From: Silene conica
Lineage: Eukaryota > Streptophyta > Magnoliopsida > Caryophyllales > Caryophyllaceae
DNA length: 64,000 nt
Assembly (NCBI GenBank): GCA_029255685.2
Contig: CM055320.2
Location: 46,039,910-46,103,909 of the forward strand
Direction of reading: 5' to 3'
This document shows positions 50,580 to 61,309 of the stretch, piece by piece. Below the pieces are notes generated by a model that did no database searches, had not been told where the DNA came from, and saw only the letters and a program-made list of their open reading frames with translations. Numbering within the stretch: the first letter of the stretch is position 1; each line of letters opens with the position of its first letter. Position numbers and translations under genes: made by a program.

Positions 50580-50682
50580 GGTCGACCGACCCATAAAATA
50601 GGTCGACCGACCTCAGCACAAACCCAGAAGTTTCCGCAAAAAGCCCAATCAAGTTATTAGGTCATTAGGAGGTCGACCGACC
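50580..50682. repeat. Phased palindromes, pair plus single (3' LTR B')
   Basis: 12-mers start at 50580, 50601 and 50671. Compared with the 5' LTR, exactly 21 bp are missing at the last site, which is now GGTCGACCGACC followed directly by GACC. Confidence 0.92.
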
Positions 50683-51709
50683 GACCCACTGTGTTTCCGC
50701 GATTTTTATTACGGGCTTTGCTCCTAATCTTGTAATTAGAACTTATTTAAGGAGACCTAAACTCTAAAATTAGGTCAAGCAGCCCCAATTAGAGAAAACT
50801 CCATAGCTTAGAAAGAGATTTTATTCAAGTTTTCATCTTTTGTTCTTAATTCCAAATTAAGTTGTAAGTTTGCTACAATTAATCTTTCCCTTTTAATTTA
50901 ATCTTGTTGTTCATCTTATTGTTGTTTCTTAATTCATGTTTTCCCTTTTATTGTCATCTTTAATTATGTTAATTCCTTTGATGCTCTTAGTTATTGTTAG
51001 TTTCATAATTAAAAGTATGCATAGCTAATTCTTGTGATTAGGAATTAGGGGAACCATGGTAAAGACTTGATTTTGATAAGTTTAATGATTGAATTACCAA
51101 TCCCCCATTGTTGTTGGTGAACTAATCCTTAGGATTGAAAGATTATTAGGATTAGTTTAACAACAACTTTGGGATTGCCCTTGAACGAAAGTTTAGTGCT
51201 TTTCTAGGAACCCTAAGACCGTAAGGATTGGGTAGAATATTGACCTAAAGGTTTATTCTTTGTTCCTTGGGATTGTGTTATTTGCTTATTTTACCTTTCA
51301 TTGACTTGTTTTGACCATGGGGAACCAAAGTTCCTAATCTCCTTTTTATCTTATTTTAATTTTCTTGTTAGTTTGCTACCTTAGTTGTTAGTCCCAAATT
51401 ATAAATCAACCCCCTTTTGGTTACTTGTAATAGACTTTAAATTCACAAACATAATTAACCTTGTCTCCTTGTGGTTCGACCCTTGACTTATCCTATCTAG
51501 TTTAAGCTGAGGTTTTTTAAATCTTATCTTTGACACCCCTCAACGGCGGGTGTCACATACTCGGACCGAATGTAAGGACCCTTTTCGTTTTATTCCGCAA
51601 GTTTTATTGCATGCATAAGATCTAGTAAATTAATGAGTTAATTTTTATATGTATATTATTAGTAAGACTAATAATTTGGTTAAGTTAGTATGACTAGTTA
51701 TCCATCAAG

Positions 51710-51721
51710 TGGTATCAGAGC
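51710..51721 (+). other. Primer-binding site of copia B
   Basis: TGGTATCAGAGC, two bases after the LTR end; initiator tRNA-Met type. Confidence 0.9.
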
Positions 51722-54156
51722 ATTTGGTTGCTTGCATGCAACTCGATTTTACGATTTTTGCGAGTAATGTGATTAAAATTAAAAACGTAAATAATTAGTA
51801 CATATATGATATGCACGAAATAATTATTGCATGTATACTTTCTGGTCTTAAAAATGTTTTAAGTCATTATGAATGATTTATGGAATTATATTGTTCAATA
51901 TTATAATTAATTTGTTAATTTATGCTTAATAATCGGTTATAATCGTTTTATTATGGGAAAAATAGTAAAATAAAGTTTCTGGCCGAAATTTTATATATGT
52001 TCTCACATGCATTTAACATATTATGAATATATAATTTTCGAAATTATTTGAGTTTTATGCATGGTTTGTGAAATTTAAGAGTTAAATTGTCATAAAATGA
52101 GTGAAAAATGGGTTTATATAGTTAGATTATGAATTTAGCTACAAACATTTATGTAGATGTCACATGCAATATTTAAAATGTATGTTAAATTTTCCAGAAA
52201 TTTTTCTTTTATATTACATGAATATTGATTTTTATGGTAAAAATCGAGATATTAGTGACATAAATTCAACTTAAATAGTTTAGGTTGGAATTTGGCCATG
52301 AAAATTTTATACAGTGTCATATATATTATTTCTAGCATGCATGTAAATTTTGAGCTTTTTATTTCGAATTTTGCGTGAGAAATGATTTTAATTGTTAAAA
52401 TCGAGCAATATATGGCATGATTTATTAAAAATAGTAAAAGTTGCTAAAATGGCCGGAAACATTAACCCATATTAGTGATATTTGATATGTTCATCATCAT
52501 ATTTTTCTTGAGTACCAAAAGTTTCTAGATTTTTATTTTTGATTTTTAAAAGGTTAAAGTTAAAAATAAAGAATTGTAAGAGTCATGAAATGATATTTCA
52601 GCCCTTGAACAGTGTTTTTACCTAATTTTTCTGCACTTTTCAGTCACTTTGAGTGTCTAGAAATATGTAAAAATTTTATTGGTATTTTATTGCATAATTT
52701 TGGAGGTAATTTTGAATTTCCGTCTAAATTTTGCATGTTACACGTATTATTACGAGATAAATAGTTTATTTCAGAAATATTAATGTTTTTATGTTCAAAT
52801 TTTGAATTTTGAATTTTCGAAATATTTTATGACTCGTTTTGATTTTTTTATTGTTATTTCCCGTTAAACCGATTAAACCCGAACAATATTATAATTAAAA
52901 AGTTAAGTTATTTTCGAAATTTTGAGTAAGACTAAATTTTGAATCCTAAAATGTATTAGGATACTTAACTAAAACGTGAATAGTGATTCACAAAGTGTTT
53001 AGTGATTTTAAAATGTTGAAATCACGTTATTCCATAAAACCGTGTTATTATGAATAACGATATTTAAATTGTGTTTAAATAAGACGATTTGGCTTAGGTT
53101 TTGCATATTCGTAAGCATTGCATATTTATTTAATTGTTTATGAATTTCATAATTTATTTACGTAATTTGGATTTATGTATTTTGCTTAGTATGGCCTTTG
53201 ATTTTAATCGTTATTTCCCGTAATGTAAGGGGTTATCGATTCGGTTGTAATTTAATGTGACCTCGTATGACTTTATTTTATTGTTTTATTTTATAATGTA
53301 TAACGTAGATAGAAAATTTGTATTCATTTGTAATTCCGGAGATCCTTGAAGACGGTGCCTTTCGGAAAGGAGTTCCGACCAAGACGGAGTTTGCCTTGGG
53401 ATGCGTGCCGCGTGTGAAGTTCAAGGGACCAAGGAGTTGGTTTCCGAATTTGTATTTTACCTTTAAATTTTCTTTTTTAGGAAGGCCATACTAGGATTTA
53501 TTTATGCTTTTAAGTTTTTATGCTTTTATTTATGATTAACATGTTTGCATGCATAGCCAAATCGTCATTCAATCTCATGCATTTCATCGATTTTATTGAC
53601 CGTGTCAATTAATTTATCGATAATTCACCGACTTAGTTAACTTATAGGAGATAGATAATAAATTGACAAGATCTCTTAAGTTATTTTAAAATCAGGACAT
53701 AGCCTTACCAAAAAAGTAAAGAACCCGCGAAGTACTTTCTTCATAAGGGAGTAGGCTCGGCTACACCGGGGTGCTACCTTATTACGTTGGAGAAGTAGGG
53801 TAATATGATTACACTCTCGAAATTTGGTCGATCTCGACGAAGGTATTCGAGTCACCGTAGTGATAATAAGTTCGGGCTAAGATAAGAATTAATGTAATTC
53901 TATCGACCGGGAGTTCTAAAAGTAGAATCGATTAAAGAGTTAATCCACCGAGTCATATTAATAAGGGATGTATCGGCTACACCGTGCCCAAGTTAGTATG
54001 TATTTGGGTCTCGGGATCATTTACTTAATTGGGTAAGAGATCATTAAGTTGATATTTAACTTGTTTAAAATTTACAAGTTTAATTAAAATAAACGATAAT
54101 TGTGTTTTAATTCCTTTATTTTCATTTGTAGTTCATTTTCAACAATTCATCATCAA
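51722..54156 (+). other. Long 5' leader of copia B
   Basis: About 2.4 kb without a long open frame. Blocks 53330-53460 and 53690-54050 are close copies of the leader blocks of the minus-strand copia. The second block contains CGGCTACACCG twice. The AT-rich remainder repeats motifs such as TTTTAATTGTTAAAATCG in diverged form. Confidence 0.65.
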
Positions 54157-54233
54157 TGGCTAATAATGCTCCACCACTCACAAACGTATCATGGCTTCGA
54201 TCCTTCATGGATCGATGCAAGCTTGAGAAGCAT
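54157..54233 (+). pseudogene. copia B gag, N-terminal piece
   Basis: Begins ATG at 54157 (MANNAPPLTNVSWLRSFMDR) and is interrupted after CKLEKH by the gypsy element at 54234. It continues at 61024. It matches the minus-strand copia gag almost residue for residue over this stretch. Confidence 0.9.
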
Positions 54234-56427
54234 TGTAACACCCCCGTTTATTCAAGGGCCTGAACTAGGACTCCTCAGATAAATGAGAGTGTTACCATCT
54301 CGGTTTCCCGAGGCAGTAGATACAAAGGAAAGAAAAACAGTACTTTAATTGGATTTAAACTCAAGACGTGTTCTTACATCAGATCCAAAAAGTCTTATCA
54401 ACATAAATAAAGTACAACTCAAAACTGGCTAAGGCGATCTAGACATCTAAACTGGTCCGGATCCAAGCTCTTTCTCCCATAGCTCCCCCTTAGTCTCAGC
54501 ACCTGTCATTCTGCTCCCCAATAATTGGTTCATCACAGGTGATCACGAATACACAGGGTCAACCACGAGGTTGAGTAGGTAAAGAATAGCATAACAATAT
54601 AATTAATAAACTCCGCACCGATCCAACGCCAATAAACTCCGCACCGATCCAACTCCATATATATACTCCGCACCGATCCAACGCCATATATACTCCGCAC
54701 CGATCCAACTCCATATATATATACTCCGCACCGATCCAACTCCATATCACAAAGCCCAAAACATATATATATAATCTCATCATAAATAAACACAGTATAA
54801 GACAACAACTCAACACAATGGTCAAATGATATTAAGTAACGAACATGCTTAATGCCACTGAGAATGGATCACATGATAATATATAACCAGTACTTTCCCC
54901 TACCTTAAATAGCAGGAATGCAGATCAAACCAAAGCTTGCTTAGAAATGTTCCACACGAAACCCGCTTCCTAAACAAATATTATATAATTAATAAACATC
55001 CTAATTCACGAAATACGTATGCACACTCTACTTATAGAAACCCCCCTATAAATAGAAAGCTTCCTAACAACGAGGTTACCCAAAATAGCAACCTTCCAAA
55101 AATAGCACTTTGATTTGAAATTCAAATGATAAATACACTTATTAAAACCAAATCCAAAATATCTTTACCATAATTATCAAAATACTCATAAATGACAAAA
55201 TAATAATAAAATACTAATAATAAAATTCATAAGGGTAATAATAATAATACTAATAATAAAATAATAATAATAATAATAGTAATAATAACAATAATAAGCA
55301 AAACATGTCCAACACTAAAAAAACAAACCCGACAGCCCCTACAACCCGACTCCACCTTCACCACTACTTCGAACCACCGCCAGCACTCAACCCACCACAT
55401 CGGCCACCAGCAGACCGCTCCTTCCGACACAGCCAACGCCCCACTACCTCCCTGACACCACTGAACCTCTCAACGGCCGCCGGCGAGTCAGACCAGAGCC
55501 CACCAAACAGGTCTGACTCCCGCCTAGACTTCCTGTACCCGACACTTTCAGAAAACCATCGACGCAACAACCACCTCCAGCCACCCCTGTAACTGACACT
55601 CCGACGCACCCTGACACCAGTACAAGACACCATGGTGGTACCACCGCGTCGACCTCCCCCGAGTCAACGGTGGTGCCACCCCCAAACTCCTTCCCTGAGC
55701 ACACCTTCTCCACGACCAGCAAACCCCTTGCGAACAGACCCGACAAACACCCCTCCTACAACGTTACCGACGCACCACGACCAAAACAAACACCACCCTG
55801 ACACCCCTTAAACACCCAGCAACACATGACAGCCTAGCCAAACCGCCACGACCAGACGCCACCATACAACAGACTCGACAAAGATGCTACAATCTAACGT
55901 GATAAAAAAAACGTCAGTGGCTTACCTGTCTTCAGATCGGATTTCTGGGCAACCGTGTAGGTGATGGTGGCAGTGAAGACTCTCTTTCTCTTCTGTGTGG
56001 TGGCGGTAGAAGACTCAAGGTGTCGTGTGTGTGGAGGCTAGGTCAGAACTAGGTCGAAAAAGGCTCTTATAGGGCGGCAGGAGGGAGTTGTTGTGAGGGT
56101 TTCATAAACGGAGTCTTGGGCTGTTTATGTTTACACAGAAATCGAGGCCCAAGACCCTCACCTAGTGACCCCAAGATCGAACCCTACCACCAGCATGACA
56201 CATAAATATGAGATCTCTAGTTCGAAACCCCTAACTAGCATGACTAGCACGACACACACACACCAATTACGATACAAACGTGCCCAAAATTCAAGGTTGT
56301 TACAGTCTTTCCCCCTTAAAAGGACTTCGTCCCGAAGTTCAACAACACTCAAATGACAAAACAACCAACCCAAACCGCGTGGGACACAAAACAACACACA
56401 AGTTCACCTAAAACATAGAATGTTACA
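54234..56427 (-). repeat. Left (3') LTR of the Tekay-type element
   Basis: TGTAACACC...TGTTACA. Holds a five-copy tandem repeat (54610-54750), a (TAA)n stretch (about 55200-55295) and a GC-richer right half. Open frames inside are incidental. Confidence 0.92.
54610..54750. repeat. Five-copy ~28-bp tandem repeat in LTR
   Basis: ACTCCGCACCGATCCAAC units start at 54610, 54636, 54665, 54692 and 54723, separated by short TA-rich linkers of varying length. The same array is at 59201-59341 in the other LTR. Confidence 0.93.
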
Positions 56428-56469
56428 TTCCACCCCCCTTAAAGAAAAGTTACGTCCGCGTAACTTACC

Positions 56470-57966
56470 TCAATCGAACAAATGCGGATAACGCTCTCTC
56501 ATGGATGCCTCAGGCTCCCATGTAGCCTCCTCCTGATTATGATTGGTCCACAGGACCTTCACCAAGATCGTCTCTCCGTTGCGAGTTTTCCGCACCTTCC
56601 TGTCTAGGATTTCTTTCGGAGTCTCAATGTATGCCAACTGCTCATCCACCTCGATCACCTCATGCTGAAGCACATGTGACGGATCACTCACGTATTTCCT
56701 CAACTGGGACACATGGAACACATTATGGACCTTGGATAGGGTTGGAGGCAAAGCCAAGCGATATGCCACCTCTCCAACTCTGTCCAAGATCTCAAATGGC
56801 CCAATAAATTTCTGGCTCAATTTACCACGCTTGCCGAATCTCATCACACCTTTCATCGGAGAGACCTTCAGTAGAACTTTCTCTCCGACCTCAAACGAAA
56901 TATCACTCCTCTTCAGATCCGCATAGCTTTTCTGTCGATCCTGAGCGGCCCTCATCCTCTGACGAATAATCTGAACCTGCTCCACCATCTCCTGAATCAT
57001 ATCTGGCCCCAATGTCACAACATCAGCTCGATCATCCCAACACACAGGGCTCCGACACTTCCTTCCGTATAGAGCCTCGAAAGGGGCCATGCCTATGCTT
57101 GCATGGTAGCTGTTATTATAAGAAAACTCGATCAACCCCAGTCGATCCTCCCAAGATCCTCCGAACTCAAGTACACAAGCCCTCAACATGTCCTCAAGAG
57201 TCTGAATCGTCCGCTCAGTCTGACCATCAGTAGCCGGATGAAAAGCTGTACTCATCTTCAATTGGGTACCCAAAGCAGCCTGCAACTCCTGCCAAAATCT
57301 CGATATAAATCTCGAGTCTCGATCCGAAACGATATCCTTGGGTACGCCATGCAGTTTGACCACATTCTGAACATATGACTTAGCCAATTCCGCTTTACTC
57401 CAGGTATCTTTCATGGGAATAAAGTGAGCTGATTTGGTCAAACGATCCACGATCACCCAAATCATGTTGTTGCCCCTCTGAGTTCGAGGCAACCCCACGA
57501 TAAAGTCCATTGAAATGTTCTCCCACTTCCACTCTGGCACATCTAACGGTTGAACTTTCCCTTGAGGTCTCTTATGCTCCCCTTTCACCCTCTGACAAGT
57601 CAAACATCTTGAGACAAACTCTGCGACCTCCTTCTTCATATTCGGCCACCAAAACGTCTTCTTAAGGTCCTTATACAGCTTATCACCCCCTGGGTGAACA
57701 GAATAAGGAGTAGCATGAGCTTCAGTCAGGATCTTCTTCTTTAGCTCCTCAACACTCGGTACACACCATCGCCCACTGAACCTCAAACTACCATCGGTAT
57801 GAATACTGAACTTGGATGACTCATCACCATTTCCATTCTCCACCATCAAACGCCACTTCTGGATTCTCTCATCGCTCTGCTGTAACTCTCGAATCTCCCC
57901 ATACAACTCAGGCTCCACTGTCAAGTCACCAAGAGTGTCCCCTTTCCGGATCATGAATATTCCCAT
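56470..57966 (-). CDS. Tekay pol end: integrase with chromodomain-like tail
   Basis: A 498-residue intact frame. After a short stretch from the end of RNase H/linker it has the integrase HHCC zinc finger (HATPYSVHPGGDKLYKDL, then CLTCQ near residue 137). The DDE core shows SMDFIVGLP, VSDRDSRF and TDGQTERTIQ, so all three catalytic acids are present. A GPF-type module (KFIGPFEIL) follows. The C-terminus (ILDRKVRKTRNGETILVKVL, then EEATWEPEASMRERYPHLF) is the chromodomain-like tail of Tekay/Del elements, thought to guide integration to chromatin. Upstream pol has been deleted, so the start codon at 57966 may not be the natural one; expression would need fusion to gag. Confidence 0.88.
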   Translation of the reverse strand: MGIFMIRKGDTLGDLTVEPELYGEIRELQQSDERIQKWRLMVENGNGDESSKFSIHTDGSLRFSGRWCVPSVEELKKKILTEAHATPYSVHPGGDKLYKDLKKTFWWPNMKKEVAEFVSRCLTCQRVKGEHKRPQGKVQPLDVPEWKWENISMDFIVGLPRTQRGNNMIWVIVDRLTKSAHFIPMKDTWSKAELAKSYVQNVVKLHGVPKDIVSDRDSRFISRFWQELQAALGTQLKMSTAFHPATDGQTERTIQTLEDMLRACVLEFGGSWEDRLGLIEFSYNNSYHASIGMAPFEALYGRKCRSPVCWDDRADVVTLGPDMIQEMVEQVQIIRQRMRAAQDRQKSYADLKRSDISFEVGEKVLLKVSPMKGVMRFGKRGKLSQKFIGPFEILDRVGEVAYRLALPPTLSKVHNVFHVSQLRKYVSDPSHVLQHEVIEVDEQLAYIETPKEILDRKVRKTRNGETILVKVLWTNHNQEEATWEPEASMRERYPHLFD

Positions 57967-58261
57967 CTCCCTTATTCGCGGTCCACCAGTCTCCAGCCAT
58001 ACCCCTCAGATAGTGGGCAGCCTGGTCGACCATCAGCTCTTCAGGGCAGTCCACTAACTCGAACAGGTTACCAAATTCTCTGCACCAGGCCCCCAGCAAA
58101 TGAGGCTCACCCTCCCCGGTGAAATGGGTGGGTTGGTGCCTTGCAATTATCGTGCTCATTTTCGCGGAGTCCATTCGTTTAGCCTTTAGAGTCTCAATCT
58201 CAGCTCGTAATAGATCTAACTCCTCTTGGGTGATGTTAGCGAGGTTGTCTCTTCGCGGAGG
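57967..58261 (-). pseudogene. Tekay gag, truncated at a deletion junction
   Basis: Starts MPPRRDN near 58261 and reads through the first part of gag (THFTGEGEPHLLGAWCREF, AAHYLRGMAGDWWTANKG). It runs out of family-like sequence at about 57966, where pol sequence begins in another frame. The capsid C-terminus and zinc knuckle are gone. Confidence 0.8.
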
Positions 58262-58824
58262 CATACTATAATACAACAGAAAAGGAATGAGTCCCGACTC
58301 GTGTGGGTACCCATTAAGATTAGGGCTAAAATCCCTAAACGATAAAGTCTAGCGTCAACTATCAGATTGAGTACTACCAAATTATAACATGGCTCGGGAT
58401 CACATAACCGCATATCACTAGACATAATGAGAAAGGAATGAAAGCAGTTACTGACATGTTTCAAAATACTTCACATAACCACATCAATTCACACCTCTTT
58501 TATTCACAAATAAAATCCCTTTCATGTTCATGCCCCTCCCGGCTATTCCAATTAGTTTCATATACTCAAATTGTATGGATACTTTATCACAACATACCAT
58601 TACTTCCATCCTTTCCTAATCTACCCTGATTCTCTCATATATGCACTCTGGGTTCCCGGGTAAAACTGATAGGGCCTATGGTTCGGTGTGAGGGGGCCCC
58701 AGACTCATACTTCCCCTTTAGTGTGCTCCTAACAGTCCTATCCCGGGGTTCATTTTATTTAGACTCTCCTACATTCATTAGGTTCATTAGGTTAGGCCTG
58801 AGGAACCTGGCTCTGATACCACTT

Positions 58825-61018
58825 TGTAACACCCCCGTTTATTCAAGGGCCTGAACTAGGACTCCTCAGATAAATGAGAGTGTTACCATCTCGGTTTCCC
58901 GAGGCAGTAGATACAAAGGAAAGAAAAACAGTACTTTAATTGGATTTAAACTCAAGACGTGTTCTTACATCAGATCCAAAAAGTCTTATCAACATAAATA
59001 AAGTACAACTCAAAACTGGCTAAGGCGATCTAGACATCTAAACTGGTCCGGATCCAAGCTCTTTCTCCCATAGCTCCCCCTTAGTCTCAGCACCTGTCAT
59101 TCTGCTCCCCAATAATTGGTTCATCACAGGTGATCACGAATACACAGGGTCAACCACGAGGTTGAGTAGGTAAAGAATAGCATAACAATATAATTAATAA
59201 ACTCCGCACCGATCCAACGCCAATAAACTCCGCACCGATCCAACTCCATATATATACTCCGCACCGATCCAACGCCATATATACTCCGCACCGATCCAAC
59301 TCCATATATATATACTCCGCACCGATCCAACTCCATATCACAAAGCCCAAAACATATATATATAATCTCATCATAAATAAACACAGTATAAGACAACAAC
59401 TCAACACAATGGTCAAATGATATTAAGTAACGAACATGCTTAATGCCACTGAGAATGGATCACATGATAATATATAACCAGTACTTTCCCCTACCTTAAA
59501 TAGCAGGAATGCAGATCAAACCAAAGCTTGCTTAGAAATGTTCCACACGAAACCCGCTTCCTAAACAAATATTATATAATTAATAAACATCCTAATTCAC
59601 GAAATACGTATGCACACTCTACTTATAGAAACCCCCCTATAAATAGAAAGCTTCCTAACAACGAGGTTACCCAAAATAGCAACCTTCCAAAAATAGCACT
59701 TTGATTTGAAATTCAAATGATAAATACACTTATTAAAACCAAATCCAAAATATCTTTACCATAATTATCAAAATACTCATAAATGACAAAATAATAATAA
59801 AATACTAATAATAAAATTCATAAGGGTAATAATAATAATACTAATAATAAAATAATAATAATAATAATAGTAATAATAACAATAATAAGCAAAACATGTC
59901 CAACACTAAAAAAACAAACCCGACAGCCCCTACAACCCGACTCCACCTTCACCACTACTTCGAACCACCGCCAGCACTCAACCCACCACATCGGCCACCA
60001 GCAGACCGCTCCTTCCGACACAGCCAACGCCCCACTACCTCCCTGACACCACTGAACCTCTCAACGGCCGCCGGCGAGTCAGACCAGAGCCCACCAAACA
60101 GGTCTGACTCCCGCCTAGACTTCCTGTACCCGACACTTTCAGAAAACCATCGACGCAACAACCACCTCCAGCCACCCCTGTAACTGACACTCCGACGCAC
60201 CCTGACACCAGTACAAGACACCATGGTGGTACCACCGCGTCGACCTCCCCCGAGTCAACGGTGGTGCCACCCCCAAACTCCTTCCCTGAGCACACCTTCT
60301 CCACGACCAGCAAACCCCTTGCGAACAGACCCGACAAACACCCCTCCTACAACGTTACCGACGCACCACGACCAAAACAAACACCACCCTGACACCCCTT
60401 AAACACCCAGCAACACATGACAGCCTAGCCAAACCGCCACGACCAGACGCCACCATACAACAGACTCGACAAAGATGCTACAATCTAACGTGATAAAAAA
60501 AACGTCAGTGGCTTACCTGTCTTCAGATCGGATTTCTGGGCAACCGTGTAGGTGATGGTGGCAGTGAAGACTCTCTTTCTCTTCTGTGTGGTGGCGGTAG
60601 AAGACTCAAGGTGTCGTGTGTGTGGAGGCTAGGTCAGAACTAGGTCGAAAAAGGCTCTTATAGGGCGGCAGGAGGGAGTTGTTGTGAGGGTTTCATAAAC
60701 GGAGTCTTGGGCTGTTTATGTTTACACAGAAATCGAGGCCCAAGACCCTCACCTAGTGACCCCAAGATCGAACCCTACCACCAGCATGACACATAAATAT
60801 GAGATCTCTAGTTCGAAACCCCTAACTAGCATGACTAGCACGACACACACACACCAATTACGATACAAACGTGCCCAAAATTCAAGGTTGTTACAGTCTT
60901 TCCCCCTTAAAAGGACTTCGTCCCGAAGTTCAACAACACTCAAATGACAAAACAACCAACCCAAACCGCGTGGGACACGAAACAACACACAAGTTCACCT
61001 AAAACATAGAATGTTACA
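58825..61018 (-). repeat. Right (5') LTR of the Tekay-type element
   Basis: Essentially identical to 54234-56427, same length, with the five-copy repeat at 59201-59341. Ends TGTTACA followed by the AGCAT duplication. Confidence 0.92.
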
Positions 61019-61309
61019 AGCATGGCGCCAATTTTAAGGATTGGGACGCCCAATTGGTTTTGGCCGCGGAAACTGACGATAAGACTCGTTACCTTACCAT
61101 CGCCGCTCCTCCCACTCCCGCCGCTCGTACATCGGAGGCGACTCGTGAGGCCTATGAGACCTACACGAAAGAGTCGCATGCTCTTAAGAACGTGCTTATA
61201 TTCTCATTGGAGCCGGATCTCCAAAGGAGAATGATGAAGCTAGCCACGACTAATGAGATTTATACTAGAGTTGCGACCATGTTTTCGCAAGCTCCTAGGG
61301 TAATCCAAT
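61019..61309 (+). pseudogene. copia B gag, continued piece
   Basis: Resumes the gag frame after the gypsy insertion (the AGCAT duplication, then GANFKDWDAQLVLAA...). It continues through SLEPDLQRRMMKLATTNE to PRVIQ, where the next copia element interrupts it at 61310. The remainder of this gag and its pol are outside the window or lost. Confidence 0.88.

Larger units (their letters stand above)
45078..51555 (+). mobile_element. Non-autonomous Athila-like Ty3/gypsy element B'
   Basis: 6,478 bp with LTRs 45078-46527 (1,450 bp) and 50127-51555 (1,429 bp), both TGATGCGTG...GTGTCA, flanked by CATAC (45073-45077 and 51556-51560). The primer-binding site TGGCGTCGTTGCCGGGGA (46532-46549) matches the tRNA-Asp end with one mismatch. 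The only long coding frame is 46705-48051; no pol. The two LTRs are very similar, and their 21-bp length difference equals one lost palindrome period. Carries 17 palindrome copies. Confidence 0.93.
43956..51707 (+). repeat. 5' LTR of copia B (split)
   Basis: Copia sequence 43956-45077 and 51561-51707; about 1.27 kb once the nested element and its CATAC duplication are removed. Hairpin: inner CGGTAATG (44083-44090)/CATTACTG (44110-44117); outer arms 44064-44074 (one extra base) and 44132-44141. Confidence 0.85.
54234..61018 (-). mobile_element. Tekay-type Ty3/gypsy (chromovirus) deletion derivative
   Basis: Two 2,194-bp LTRs (54234-56427 and 58825-61018), nearly identical by eye (one difference noted, A versus G, at 56389/60980), flanked by AGCAT (54229-54233 and 61019-61023). 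On the minus strand the 5' LTR is the right copy: primer-binding site 58810-58821 (TGGTATCAGAGC complement) and, at the other end, a purine tract AAGGGGGGTGGAA at 56428-56440. The interior is only 2.4 kb: the start of gag is joined to the end of pol, so protease, reverse transcriptase and most of RNase H are missing. It cannot replicate by itself. Confidence 0.93.
43956..61309 (+). mobile_element. Ty1/copia element B, broken up by three younger insertions
   Basis: 5' LTR 43956-51707 (interrupted by Athila-like B', 45078-51555), primer-binding site TGGTATCAGAGC (51710-51721), leader to 54156 and gag from 54157. Gag is split by a Tekay-type gypsy (54234-61018) and ended by another copia at 61310. 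It is inserted in the internal part of a gypsy element. Gag and leader closely match the minus-strand copia at 18101. Confidence 0.85.

Noticed and set aside
54533-54825. Repetitive open frames on the minus strand (Tyr/Gly/Val-rich, Asp-Arg-Cys repeats)
   Set aside because: They are a by-product of the five-copy tandem repeat in the LTR and occur in all three frames.
55227-55746. Overlapping open frames in the GC-rich part of the Tekay LTR (and the second copy near 59818-60337)
   Set aside because: They lie inside an LTR, overlap on both strands and carry no domain; long frames are expected in GC-rich, stop-poor DNA.
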